Origin: Sporolituus thermophilus DSM 23256
GTDB lineage: Bacteria > Bacillota > Negativicutes > Sporomusales > Thermosinaceae
Direction: 5' to 3'
Assembly: GCF_900102435.1 (NCBI RefSeq)
Contig: NZ_FNBU01000019.1
Span: 1 to 58,155, forward strand
Length of the DNA stretch: 58,155 nucleotides
Each line of letters opens with the position of its first letter. Within the stretch, counting starts at the first letter, position 1. The translations under genes and the position numbers were made by a program. Below, piece after piece: positions 18,133 to 25,965 of this stretch. The notes under the pieces were generated by a model. The model did not search any database and was not told where the DNA came from. It saw only the letters and a list, made by a program, of their open reading frames with translations.

Positions 18133-18346
18133 TTATCCACAATTTCCACAAGGACAAACCCGCACAGACGCTGCATTTTTCTCGTTAGTTATCACTTTAC
18201 TCCCCATCTTTATCCACAGGTTACCGCTATTTGTTTGGGGTTATTGGCTGCCCGTTATAGCCCTATCACCTGAACCCGTTCCCTTTTTATCCACATTTGT
18301 TGCCTTTTTGTGAATAATTCTGTGGATAATTTTTGATGTATCCACA
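18133..18346. promoter_or_regulatory. Cluster of DnaA boxes
   Basis: Perfect TTATCCACA at 18133-18141, 18210-18218 and 18287-18295 (plus) and 18321-18329 (minus); TTATTCACA, a strong variant, at 18309-18317 (minus); GTATCCACA at 18338-18346. Spacing of the three plus-strand boxes is exactly 77 bp each. The gap 18045-18362 holds no gene. There is no dnaA or dnaN here and gene strand does not flip, so this looks like a DnaA-binding cluster outside oriC, or a displaced origin part. Confidence 0.85.
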
Positions 18347-18362
18347 GCCTAGCACCTAAAGC

Positions 18363-18390
18363 AAAAAAGCCCAACCAACAATGGTCGGGC
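18363..18390 (-). terminator. Terminator of the 96-aa hypothetical gene
   Basis: Minus strand GCCCGACCA-TTG-TTGGTTGGGC stem (one G-U) followed by six T, just beyond the stop codon of the gene at 18406-18696. Confidence 0.82.
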
Positions 18391-18405
18391 GAAATAAGGC
18401 TGGCA

Positions 18406-18696
18406 CTATGCCAACGGCCGGCTCCAGTCCACATACACGCCGGTATGCTCCCACAGCCGGGTCAGGGCCAATTTCAATTGTTCGACACTTTCCGTAGGAA
18501 CGGCTACCGCATCCTTAAAGTCCCGCAGCGTCTTCTGCGCCATCCGGATAACATGCTTTGTCGACAGGAAGGCCTCTACCTGCCGCCGCTTGCCGTCGTC
18601 AGCCAAAATTACCTTTATGGTCTTAGTGGCCGGATCGTATTCAATATATCCGTTATCATTGGCATGGTGAATGGCTACGCGGTATATTTCGCTCAT
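18406..18696 (-). CDS. Hypothetical protein, 96 aa
   Basis: Starts at ATG 18696 with GAGGAG six bases upstream. Soluble, mixed alpha/beta: a short N-terminal helix (IYRVAIHHA), two strands (YIEYDPATKTIKVIL), then helices. No known domain recognised and no catalytic motif. Its promoter region would be about 18700-18800; the DnaA-box cluster lies downstream of it, not upstream. Single-gene unit. Confidence 0.68.
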   Translation of the reverse strand: MSEIYRVAIHHANDNGYIEYDPATKTIKVILADDGKRRQVEAFLSTKHVIRMAQKTLRDFKDAVAVPTESVEQLKLALTRLWEHTGVYVDWSRPLA

Positions 18697-18855
18697 TTGC
18701 AACTCCTCGCCTTTAGAAAATAGAACTTTTACATATATACGGTTTGGAGCGCGAAAATCCTGCTTGCTACTTTATATTTTCCCCTGCCAAAATGCGGGCT
18801 ATGCAACGCGAGATGAACCCAGCCCAGAGAACCAACCCGGGCTGCTTCGTTTTGT

Positions 18856-20259
18856 TTACTTGACTTCGAATTGGTCCTTCCGGCCTGACGGTTTTATAAC
18901 ATGTACGGCACAGGCTAAACAGGGGTCGAAGGAATGAACGGTACGAACAACGTCGAGCGGGTTGTCGGCATCAAGCACGGGTAGCCCGATCAGCGCTGTC
19001 TCCAGCGGCCCTGGCTGGCCCGCCTTGTCGCGGGGCGAGGCGTTCCAGGTGGTTGGCACCACGGCCTGGTAGCGTTCGATGCGGTGGTTGTTAATAACCA
19101 CCCAGTGGCCGAGCGCGCCCCGCGGCGCTTCAGTAAGACCGACGCCGACACCCATGTACGGTATTTCCACGGCGGCCTCGCACGGCGCGCCGATTTCCAG
19201 TTCATCCAACCACGCCGGCAGCGTTCGGGCGACAAGTTTGGCTTCCAGCATGCGGGCAACGATCCGGTCCATCACCGAAACGCCATTGGTATAGCGTCCG
19301 CTCGTCCACATGCGGGCGAGCGGCCCCACTTCGCAAACCGTGCCGTCATAGCGCGGCGCCTTAACCCAACTGTAAGCGCCCGCTTTGTCGTACTGGGCCT
19401 GGGTAACCGCATCTGACGGGTTGCCGTCGCCGGCACTAGTATACCAGGCATGGGAAACGTCCTCGGTGATTTTTTCTTTGTCCAGCGCGACAAGTTTGCC
19501 ATTAATATAGGCTCCGGGAGTAAATAAGAATTCCCGGCCGGCGTCATCAAGCGGGAAGGCGCCGTAGACGAGGAAATTGGCAGGACCGCGGCCCAGTTTG
19601 AAGTACTCGTTATACGCGGCGGCGATAACGCCCACGTCTTCCTGGTATTCGTTGTTTATAAAAGCGGCAACCTCGACCAGCAGCTTGCGGTAGGCGGCAA
19701 TACGTTCTTTGGTCGCATTCTGGGTGACGCCGCCGGCAATGATCGATGCCTGGTGGGGCATTTTCCCGCTGAACTGGGCCACCATTTCATGGCATTTGCG
19801 GCGGATGTCGAGCGCCTTAAAGTAATGGCCCATCAGGCGGTCGCTTGTTTCCTTGTTCAAGCGGAAGTCGCCGTTATAGCGCGGGGTAAAGGGAGCGATA
19901 TCCGGGCCCTGGACATAGTCGGGCAGCGACAGCTGATAGAAGTGAATAATGTGGGATTGTAGGTAGTTGCCGCCCAGGATGAGATTGCGGAGCAAGCGGC
20001 CGTTGCGGGGTACGGCAGCGCCTGATACATCATCAAGGGCCAGCGCGGCTGCCGTGGCATGGCTGACAGGGCAGACGCCGCAGATGCGCTGCGTCAAAAA
20101 TACGGCATCACGGGGGTCGCGGCCGGCTAAAATCGGCTCAAAGCCGCGGTACAGCGTCCCGACGGCATGCGCATCCGTCACTTGGCGGCCGTCAACGGTG
20201 ACTTCGATCTTCAGGTGTCCTTCCAGGCGCGTAACCGGATCAATGGATATGCGGCGCAT
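18856..20259 (-). CDS. [NiFe] hydrogenase large subunit
   Basis: 467 aa catalytic subunit. The N-terminal nickel motif RICGVCPVSHA (about residues 58-68) and C-terminal DPCLACAVH are both intact, giving the four Cys ligands. The 14-odd residues after the last His (VIKPSGRKDQFEVK) are the peptide removed by a maturation protease, which is not in this window. It is about 100 residues shorter than common membrane-bound group 1 large subunits. Exported by riding with the Tat-bearing small subunit. Its ATG overlaps the small-subunit stop (TAATG). Last gene of the Mo-FeS-small-large operon. Confidence 0.95.
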   Translation of the reverse strand: MRRISIDPVTRLEGHLKIEVTVDGRQVTDAHAVGTLYRGFEPILAGRDPRDAVFLTQRICGVCPVSHATAAALALDDVSGAAVPRNGRLLRNLILGGNYLQSHIIHFYQLSLPDYVQGPDIAPFTPRYNGDFRLNKETSDRLMGHYFKALDIRRKCHEMVAQFSGKMPHQASIIAGGVTQNATKERIAAYRKLLVEVAAFINNEYQEDVGVIAAAYNEYFKLGRGPANFLVYGAFPLDDAGREFLFTPGAYINGKLVALDKEKITEDVSHAWYTSAGDGNPSDAVTQAQYDKAGAYSWVKAPRYDGTVCEVGPLARMWTSGRYTNGVSVMDRIVARMLEAKLVARTLPAWLDELEIGAPCEAAVEIPYMGVGVGLTEAPRGALGHWVVINNHRIERYQAVVPTTWNASPRDKAGQPGPLETALIGLPVLDADNPLDVVRTVHSFDPCLACAVHVIKPSGRKDQFEVK

Positions 20260-21236
20260 TATTGTTCACCCCCGAAGATTTTCGCGTGGGGCGGCTGCGG
20301 CGACGGTGTACCGGCCGGCCCATACTCTTTAATTTTCACAAAGAAGGGCGCCGACGCATCGGGGAATTCCGGTCCGGTGCAGGACAGGCAAGGCGAGTTG
20401 GCCCCAACGCACCAATTAGCCCCGTTATTAAATTTCCGTTCGGCGCAGTCGCCAAAGGCCATTGGCCCTTTGCACCCCAGCTTATACAGGCATCCCGGTT
20501 CGGACAGCTTTTGCGCAAACCGGCCTTGGTCAAAGTCCGGCCGGCGCTCGCAAATATCGTGAATACTCTTGCCAAAAAACATGAGCGGCCGCTGCAAATT
20601 ATCCAGTTCGGGCATGCCGTACCGGATAAGGTGAAGGAGCGTTCCCAGCACCCAGTCCGGATGGCTGGGGCAACCGGGCACATTGACGAGTGGCGTGCCG
20701 CGAACAACGGCGCTGACGGCCTTGCTGGCCGTCGGATTTATGCCGGCGGCGGGAATCCCCCCGTAGGCGGCGCAAGTGCCAACGGCCATGACGGCCTTGG
20801 CCTTAGCCGCCATTTTCCGTACCCAGTCTGCAAAAGGCACCGGCCGGCCTTTATGTTCGCCCAAGGTCGCGGCATGGCGGCCGGCGGCTACCGGCACCGC
20901 CCCTTCAACAACCAGATAATATTGACCGGCATAACGTTCACGGACTTCATCCAATACGGCCATGGCCGGCTCGCCGGCGGCGGCCATGAGGGTCTGGTGA
21001 AAATTCAAACTGATAATATCGGTTAGTACCTTGCCGATATCAGGCGCAACGCTGTTTAAAAGCGATACCGAACAGCCGCTGCATGATCCGCCCTGCAGCC
21101 ACACTAAGGGTGGGTGCCCGGCGGCCGGGCCGCTGAACGCCTCGACAATTTCGGCGCGCAGGACATTGGATAGTCCCAGTGCGGCGCCAGTTGCCCCGCA
21201 AAGGCGCAGAAAGTCACGGCGGGTTAAGTTACGCAT
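20259..21236 (-). CDS. [NiFe] hydrogenase small subunit, Tat-exported, no C-terminal anchor
   Basis: 325 aa. Tat signal TRRDFLRLCG with a hydrophobic stretch (residues 4-25). Iron-sulfur ligands: CSGCSVSLL (about 52-60), GTCAAYGG, PGCPSH, then IHDICER...GCLYKLGC for the distal cluster and NWCVGANSPCLSC for the medial one. The protein ends in a hydrophilic PAGTPSPQPPHAKIFGGEQ tail; the C-terminal membrane helix of quinone-linked hydrogenases is absent, so the enzyme should be soluble outside the cytoplasm. Lies 19 bp after the Fe-S subunit gene. Confidence 0.95.
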   Translation of the reverse strand: MRNLTRRDFLRLCGATGAALGLSNVLRAEIVEAFSGPAAGHPPLVWLQGGSCSGCSVSLLNSVAPDIGKVLTDIISLNFHQTLMAAAGEPAMAVLDEVRERYAGQYYLVVEGAVPVAAGRHAATLGEHKGRPVPFADWVRKMAAKAKAVMAVGTCAAYGGIPAAGINPTASKAVSAVVRGTPLVNVPGCPSHPDWVLGTLLHLIRYGMPELDNLQRPLMFFGKSIHDICERRPDFDQGRFAQKLSEPGCLYKLGCKGPMAFGDCAERKFNNGANWCVGANSPCLSCTGPEFPDASAPFFVKIKEYGPAGTPSPQPPHAKIFGGEQ

Positions 21237-21255
21237 CCTTTATCCCTCCGAGTGT

Positions 21256-21792
21256 TTAAAGTATGTAAAGCAGTGTGGGCTTGGTACCGAAGTCAGGACG
21301 CAGGGGCCGTGCTTTCGGCAGCAGTTTGGCGAATTCACCCTGCGGGTTGTCCAGGTCGCCAAAGAAGCGCGCTTTCGTCAGACAAGTTTGTACACAAACC
21401 GGTTCGTGCCCCTTGGCCACTTCTGTCATCAGGCACAGGGTGCACCCCTGGACAACGCCCTCGCTCGCGATATGCGTACGGACGTTGTATGGGCAGGCGG
21501 CAATGCAGCGCCGGCAGCCCATGCATTTATTCTTGTCGACCAGCGTGACCCCAGTCTCATGTTTATAGGAAGCGGTCGTGGGACAGACCGGCACACACGG
21601 CGCGTCCTGGCAGTGCTGGCATTGAACCGGCAGGACGGTATATTTGACGTTAGGATATTTGCCCTCTTCCTTGTCTTCGAAGCGGATCAAGGCGTTTTCC
21701 GGCGGCAGTTCGTTCTGGGTCTGGCAGGCCACCTGACAAGCAAAACAGCCAATACATTTTTTCACGTCAATAATCATCGCATAACGCGGCAT
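21256..21792 (-). CDS. Four-cluster ferredoxin-type subunit (PsrB/PhsB/DmsB-like)
   Basis: 178 aa. Four cysteine groups are visible: CIGCFACQVAC (about 12-22), CQHCQDAPCVPVCP (about 59-72), CMGCRRCIAACP (about 91-102) and CTLCLMTE...CVQTC (about 118-137), enough for four [4Fe-4S] clusters. No signal peptide, so it would be exported bound to the Mo subunit. In known enzymes this subunit wires a molybdopterin subunit to a membrane quinone protein. Here the next genes are hydrogenase subunits instead. Two-base gap to the Mo gene implies coupled translation. Confidence 0.92.
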   Translation of the reverse strand: MPRYAMIIDVKKCIGCFACQVACQTQNELPPENALIRFEDKEEGKYPNVKYTVLPVQCQHCQDAPCVPVCPTTASYKHETGVTLVDKNKCMGCRRCIAACPYNVRTHIASEGVVQGCTLCLMTEVAKGHEPVCVQTCLTKARFFGDLDNPQGEFAKLLPKARPLRPDFGTKPTLLYIL

Positions 21793-21794
21793 GC

Positions 21795-23981
21795 TTATTC
21801 ACCCGCCTTTCGAATATGGACCGCCACTTCCATCATCATGGCATGCCCGGAAATGGGCTCGGTGCGGAAGGGCACAAAGTCGTTGGGATTAACGCCAAAG
21901 CCCCGTCCGGTTTTGAGGAATGGCGCAAAACGACCGTAGCCGGCCGGCAGGTACGCCGCATCCGGATGGATGCGTTCCGTCACCTTGGCCCGGACTTTAC
22001 GGGTCGCAAGCGGCGAAGACACTTCGACCAGGTCGCCGTCTTTGATGCCGAGTTTTTTCGCCCGGTCGGCATTAATCCAAATGCGCTCAAAGTTATATTG
22101 GCGGGCAATCTCTAAGAGGTAAGGATCGCTGGCGCTTGAGGTATGGGACATAAAGGCCTGCTTGCCGTGGATGAGAACAAAGGTATTCTTATCGGCCTTA
22201 ACAAGCGGCGGCTGCCATTTCGGCACCGGGTCGAAGCCGTTGTCGGCAAAGGCTTTGCAGTAGAGTTCCACTTTCTTCGATTCGGTCTTAAACTCCGGCA
22301 CACCCGGCTTTTGGCCGCCCGGCAAACCAATGGTGCCTTTGGCCCGCAAGTCGTCAAGCGTGATGCCCAACGGTTTCACCATGGCGGCCGCTACTTCTTC
22401 CCGGGTGAAATTGAAGTATTTGCCTAGTCCCATAAAACTTGCCAGTTCGGTAATGATGTCGGCCAGATGCTTGGTCTCGGGGTGGATGACGTCAATCGCC
22501 TGCGAACGCATGGTGACGGCCGGTTTGCCGCCGGACAGACCGTCAGGCAGATCCTCGCGCTCGGCCGGGCTGCACTCGGGCAGGACATAGTGGGCGCACA
22601 TGGCCGTTTCTGACCACTTAACGTCGCAGACGACCAACAGGTCAAGCTGTTTGTAGCCCTTCATCATAAATTCCGGATCGGGCGCGTTGCGCACCGGATT
22701 AATGCGGTGTAAAAAGCCGGCTTTGGCCCGCCCGTCCATGGCCATCTTGGGCATGAGGTGGACAATGCCCTGGCTCGGCTGGCATAATGGGAATTCCCCC
22801 TTGATACCGACGCCGTCACAGCGCGGCACTTTGGCTTTCGGCGGGGCGGGATATTTCTTGGGGTCGAGCGAGCCGAGTTTGGGACCGACCGGAAATTTCA
22901 TGCCGCCGTCCTGGCCGTAGTTGCCGAGCAGGGCGTTGACGCAGGCCAGCGCGCGGAACATCTGCGTGCCGTTGGCGTAGTTGGTGCCATTAGGGGCCTT
23001 GTAACCCTGTTCGATGCAGCTGGCCGGCCGGTTTTGGCCCAGGCCGCGGGCAATCTCGTAAATGGTAGCGACCGGGATATCGGTGATCGCGGCCGCCCAT
23101 TCCGGCGTGTACGGCGTCATGGCCTGCTTAAACTCGTCAAAGCCGACACAATGGTTGGTGACAAAATCCTTGTCATAGAGGTCTTCCGTAATTAGCACAC
23201 GGGCAATGGCCAATAGCAGCGCCAAGTCGGTACCGGGCCGGATGGGAACCCACTGGCCAAAAAGACAGGACGCATTATGCCGGGGATCGACGACGACGAT
23301 TTTCGCGCCCCGCTCATGGGCGGCAACAAGATTGGCTACGCTTGACGGGGACAATCCTTCGGCGTAATTGCGCCCCAAAAAGACGATATACTTGGTCTTA
23401 CCGATGTCGGCTGTGGCCATGCCGCCGGTCGTCCATTTGTAGGCTACGTCGCGGGCGGTGCTGCACATCGAGTGATGGGACTGAATCGTCGATGACCCGA
23501 CGGCCGCCAAAAACCTGTCCAGATAAAATTTACCGGTCGGCCTGGGATTATGGGAAATGAAGAATTTCTCCGGCCCGTGTTCGGCCAAAACCTGTTTGAG
23601 CTTGGCGGCAATTTCGGTGTACGCCTGCTCCCAGGTGATGGGAACATACCAGTTTTCCCCCATCCGTTTCATGGGATGGGTGATGCGGTCCTTGTGGTAC
23701 GCCAGCAGCATGCCGGCATGGCCGCGGGCGCACAACCGCCCTTTGCTGGCAGGATGATCTTTTTGCCCGCTCACTTTCCAGATACGTCCGTTCTTCACAT
23801 GCACCCACAGGCCGCAACCGGCCGAGCAGGTCTCACAAATGGACGGAACCTTGGTTACCGTGGCGGCACTGGCTTTTTTCAGCCAGTCGCCGAAGGAAAA
23901 GGTTCCGCCGGCGCCCAAGGCAGCGGCCGCTGTCGCCGCCGCTTTAAGAAAGGTTCGCCGGGTAAAACGTTTGGCCCACAT
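21795..23981 (-). CDS. Molybdopterin oxidoreductase catalytic subunit (PsrA/PhsA-like)
   Basis: 728 aa. Tat signal RRTFLKAAATAAAALGAGG (residues 8-26). N-terminal [4Fe-4S] motif CETCSAGC...LCARGH (about 48-86). The likely Mo ligand is Cys in SHHSMCSTARD (about 168-178), as in polysulfide and thiosulfate reductases; the Sec/Cys-His-Gly signature of formate dehydrogenases is absent. The cofactor-binding C-terminal domain has INADRAKKLGIKDGD. Probable role: reduces a sulfur compound (polysulfide, thiosulfate) or another oxyanion with electrons from the hydrogenase; the reverse direction cannot be excluded. No NrfD/PsrC or cytochrome b gene follows. First gene of the operon. Confidence 0.9.
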   Translation of the reverse strand: MWAKRFTRRTFLKAAATAAAALGAGGTFSFGDWLKKASAATVTKVPSICETCSAGCGLWVHVKNGRIWKVSGQKDHPASKGRLCARGHAGMLLAYHKDRITHPMKRMGENWYVPITWEQAYTEIAAKLKQVLAEHGPEKFFISHNPRPTGKFYLDRFLAAVGSSTIQSHHSMCSTARDVAYKWTTGGMATADIGKTKYIVFLGRNYAEGLSPSSVANLVAAHERGAKIVVVDPRHNASCLFGQWVPIRPGTDLALLLAIARVLITEDLYDKDFVTNHCVGFDEFKQAMTPYTPEWAAAITDIPVATIYEIARGLGQNRPASCIEQGYKAPNGTNYANGTQMFRALACVNALLGNYGQDGGMKFPVGPKLGSLDPKKYPAPPKAKVPRCDGVGIKGEFPLCQPSQGIVHLMPKMAMDGRAKAGFLHRINPVRNAPDPEFMMKGYKQLDLLVVCDVKWSETAMCAHYVLPECSPAEREDLPDGLSGGKPAVTMRSQAIDVIHPETKHLADIITELASFMGLGKYFNFTREEVAAAMVKPLGITLDDLRAKGTIGLPGGQKPGVPEFKTESKKVELYCKAFADNGFDPVPKWQPPLVKADKNTFVLIHGKQAFMSHTSSASDPYLLEIARQYNFERIWINADRAKKLGIKDGDLVEVSSPLATRKVRAKVTERIHPDAAYLPAGYGRFAPFLKTGRGFGVNPNDFVPFRTEPISGHAMMMEVAVHIRKAGE

Positions 23982-24200
23982 TCCCGTTTTGCCTCCTTAT
24001 AAATTGGTTTAGGCGCAAAATTCGTACCCTTTTCACAATTCAGATTAGTATTTCTTATGAAAAAATAATAAATTTTCTATTGGTATTTTCTACATTTATA
24101 CGTCCCATTTCCTACCTTTTTAGCGGTCATAGCCAATCAGAATATTTTATACGGTTATAACCATCCGTCTTGCGTCGGTCTGTGCATAACGGCAACAAAG

Positions 24201-24226
24201 CTGCCCGGTCAGGCAGCTGCTTTATC
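24201..24226 (-). terminator. Probable terminator of the LarA-family gene
   Basis: Minus strand GCAGCTGCC-TGACC-GGGCAGCTTTG hairpin with a short T stretch, 10 bp after the larA-like stop. Weaker than the other terminators here. A 10-bp palindrome GGTTATAACC lies at about 24154-24163. The remaining gap to 24000 is very AT-rich and should hold the hydrogenase operon promoter, which I could not place. Confidence 0.5.
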
Positions 24227-24233
24227 GTTATCG

Positions 24234-25523
24234 CTATTTAATTATCGGCACGGTGTTGGCGCCGTGGGGCATGATGGTGATCGTATAATCTTTACGCCCC
24301 AGTTTCTCCTCGGCGATGGCCAGCGCTTCCGCAAGTGATGCGGCCGGAATCATGCCGGTCTTGGCAATAAAGTCCCGGTTTTCCGGCAGGGTAACGACGA
24401 TATTGGGCGTTCGGCGCACATATTCGCCGCATTTTAGCGCTACAAAACCGGGGACCGTAAAGGCCTGGCGCAAGGCCAGTTCCCGGTCGTAAAGCGACTG
24501 GTACTCAAACCAATCGCTAAAATCAGGCGGCTCGGCAATATCCGGACATTCTAGCACCAAAATGACCACCCCATCGTCTTTGCAAGCCAGCATGGCGTTG
24601 TCCTGGGCCTTGGTTCCCTGGTACAAGTTGATGTCCTTGGGATACCCGCCGGCGCTGGCAATGACTAAGTCAGCCTTACCCTTGACCGGTACGCCGAAGA
24701 TGGCTTCGACCGCGCGGCATCCTTCCTCCCAGGCAGCGCGCCAGTGGCCGGCCACAAACCGGGCGAACCGGCCTTCCGCCGTCATGATCGCATTCAGCAG
24801 AAAGGCGGGATTAAGCATGGCCGCAATTTCCATTAAATCTTCATGCATGGGGTTGCCGGCCAGTTTGCCGCTGTCACAGTAGGGACTTGTCCCTTTGCCA
24901 ATCTCCTCGTGCAGACAAAAGGTATGGTTAGCCTGAATAGTTTGGTAGCTGGCAATGCCTGGGACAATGCCCTTGCGGCCGCCGCCAAACCCGGCCATGG
25001 AATGATAAACGATGCCGCCGGTCAGGATGACTTTGTCGGCGCCGACGACATGGCGGTTAAGGCAAGCCCGTACGCCCCGGCTGGTGGTGCCTACATATAC
25101 GAATTCCTCCTCGTCCAGGGCATAGCTTTGCAGGATGCGGATCCGGCTAACCACTTCCCGGCCATAGGTCGCCACGTGCTCGGCCTCACTGTGCCGCCGG
25201 TGCGCGCCAAGGGCAACAACAAGGAAGATATCTTTATCCGGAACCCCGGCGCCATTCAGTTCGTCCAGCAGGACGGGTAGAAACCGGTCTTGTTTTAACC
25301 ACGCCCGTGTTACATCGCTGGCAATGATCGCCACCCTGTCACCCGGGTTTACCACTTCCGCCAGCGGCGGCGCGCCAATTGGACGGCGCAGCGCGTCCTG
25401 TACGGCCGCCCGCACGTCGGTAACCGGTTGCACGGGCCTTCCTTCGATAACTTCCAGGATTTTTTCGTCCGGTAGCGTGACCGGCAAAGACCCCTTGCCA
25501 AAGCCGAGATGAAAGGTCGCCAT
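24234..25523 (-). CDS. LarA-family nickel-pincer racemase/epimerase
   Basis: 429 aa. Family residues are visible: DVTR (near 70), GAHRRHS (near 106), HSMAGFGGGRKGIVPGI with the cofactor-anchoring Lys (near 176), and GGYPKDINLYQGTKAQ with a second Lys (near 294). LarA uses a nickel pyridinium-dithiocarboxylate cofactor to racemise lactate; many relatives act on other 2-hydroxy acids, so the substrate is open. The cofactor genes larB, larC and larE are not in the window. It has a clear promoter (25621-25650) and an attenuator-like leader hairpin (25552-25589). Confidence 0.87.
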   Translation of the reverse strand: MATFHLGFGKGSLPVTLPDEKILEVIEGRPVQPVTDVRAAVQDALRRPIGAPPLAEVVNPGDRVAIIASDVTRAWLKQDRFLPVLLDELNGAGVPDKDIFLVVALGAHRRHSEAEHVATYGREVVSRIRILQSYALDEEEFVYVGTTSRGVRACLNRHVVGADKVILTGGIVYHSMAGFGGGRKGIVPGIASYQTIQANHTFCLHEEIGKGTSPYCDSGKLAGNPMHEDLMEIAAMLNPAFLLNAIMTAEGRFARFVAGHWRAAWEEGCRAVEAIFGVPVKGKADLVIASAGGYPKDINLYQGTKAQDNAMLACKDDGVVILVLECPDIAEPPDFSDWFEYQSLYDRELALRQAFTVPGFVALKCGEYVRRTPNIVVTLPENRDFIAKTGMIPAASLAEALAIAEEKLGRKDYTITIMPHGANTVPIIK

Positions 25524-25551
25524 ATTTTAGCCTCCTTTAAATTACGGAAAA

Positions 25552-25589
25552 GCCCAGGGCAAATTTCCGGCGAAAACTTGCCCTGGGGC
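25552..25589 (-). promoter_or_regulatory. Attenuator-like hairpin in the larA leader
   Basis: On the minus strand CCCAGGGCAA-type arms (25578-25587 with 25553-25562) form a 10-bp perfect stem followed at once by GCTTTTCC. It lies between the larA promoter and the AAAGGAGG ribosome site about 25 bp downstream, so it could stop transcription in the leader. No alternative antiterminator pairing was evident to me. Confidence 0.6.
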
Positions 25590-25620
25590 CTATTTAGCAG
25601 AACGCAAACATATATTTATT

Positions 25621-25650
25621 ATTATAGCAACCGGAAAACGAAGGGGTCAA
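25621..25650 (-). promoter_or_regulatory. Promoter of the LarA-family gene
   Basis: Minus strand TTGACC (25645-25650), 18-bp spacer, perfect TATAAT (25621-25626). Confidence 0.7.
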
Positions 25651-25701
25651 GCAGTGACGCCAAAACCTTGCATCCGACAGAAAAAGAAGGAGAGTGTTAG
25701 G

Positions 25702-25929
25702 ATGTATACCGCTCAGCATGACGCCATCCGCCAGTTAATCGAACGGCTTAACCAAGGCTTCAGCCGCCTCAATGACAACCAGCAGAAATTAGAACTTTTG
25801 CTGGCCAAACTGCTCGACTCGGTCGAAAGCACCCGTGACGAGGTGCGGCAGCTCCGGGACGAGGTTACCGCTGCCCGCAGCCAGATGGGTAAACTGTCCC
25901 GCAGCATGCGGCGCCGCATCTACGACTAG
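25702..25929 (+). CDS. Small coiled-coil protein
   Basis: 75 aa from the ATG at 25702 with AAGGAG nine bases upstream. Almost wholly helical with heptad spacing of Leu/Val (RLNDNQQKLELLLAKLLDSV then TRDEVRQLRDEV) and a very basic end (SRSMRRRIYD). No domain recognised. Single gene closed by a GC-rich terminator shared with the convergent ABC substrate-binding gene. Confidence 0.7.
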   Translation: MYTAQHDAIRQLIERLNQGFSRLNDNQQKLELLLAKLLDSVESTRDEVRQLRDEVTAARSQMGKLSRSMRRRIYD

Positions 25930-25934
25930 CGTGG

Positions 25935-25962
25935 AAAAACCGGGCCAAAGCCCGGCGTTTTC
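25935..25962. terminator. Bidirectional terminator
   Basis: CCGGGC-CAAA-GCCCGG stem with GTTTTC on the plus side and TTTTTCC on the minus side, between convergent genes. Confidence 0.85.
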
Positions 25963-25965
25963 ACA

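Noticed and set aside
18133..18346. Calling the DnaA-box cluster the chromosomal oriC
   Set aside because: No dnaA, dnaN or rpmH nearby and genes on both sides run mainly on the minus strand, with no strand switch expected at an origin. Kept as a DnaA-box cluster only.
21795..23981. Formate dehydrogenase or arsenate reductase assignment
   Set aside because: The Cys/Sec-His-Gly motif of formate dehydrogenase is missing and the length and N-terminal pattern fit PsrA/PhsA better than the longer ArrA; not excluded without a tree.
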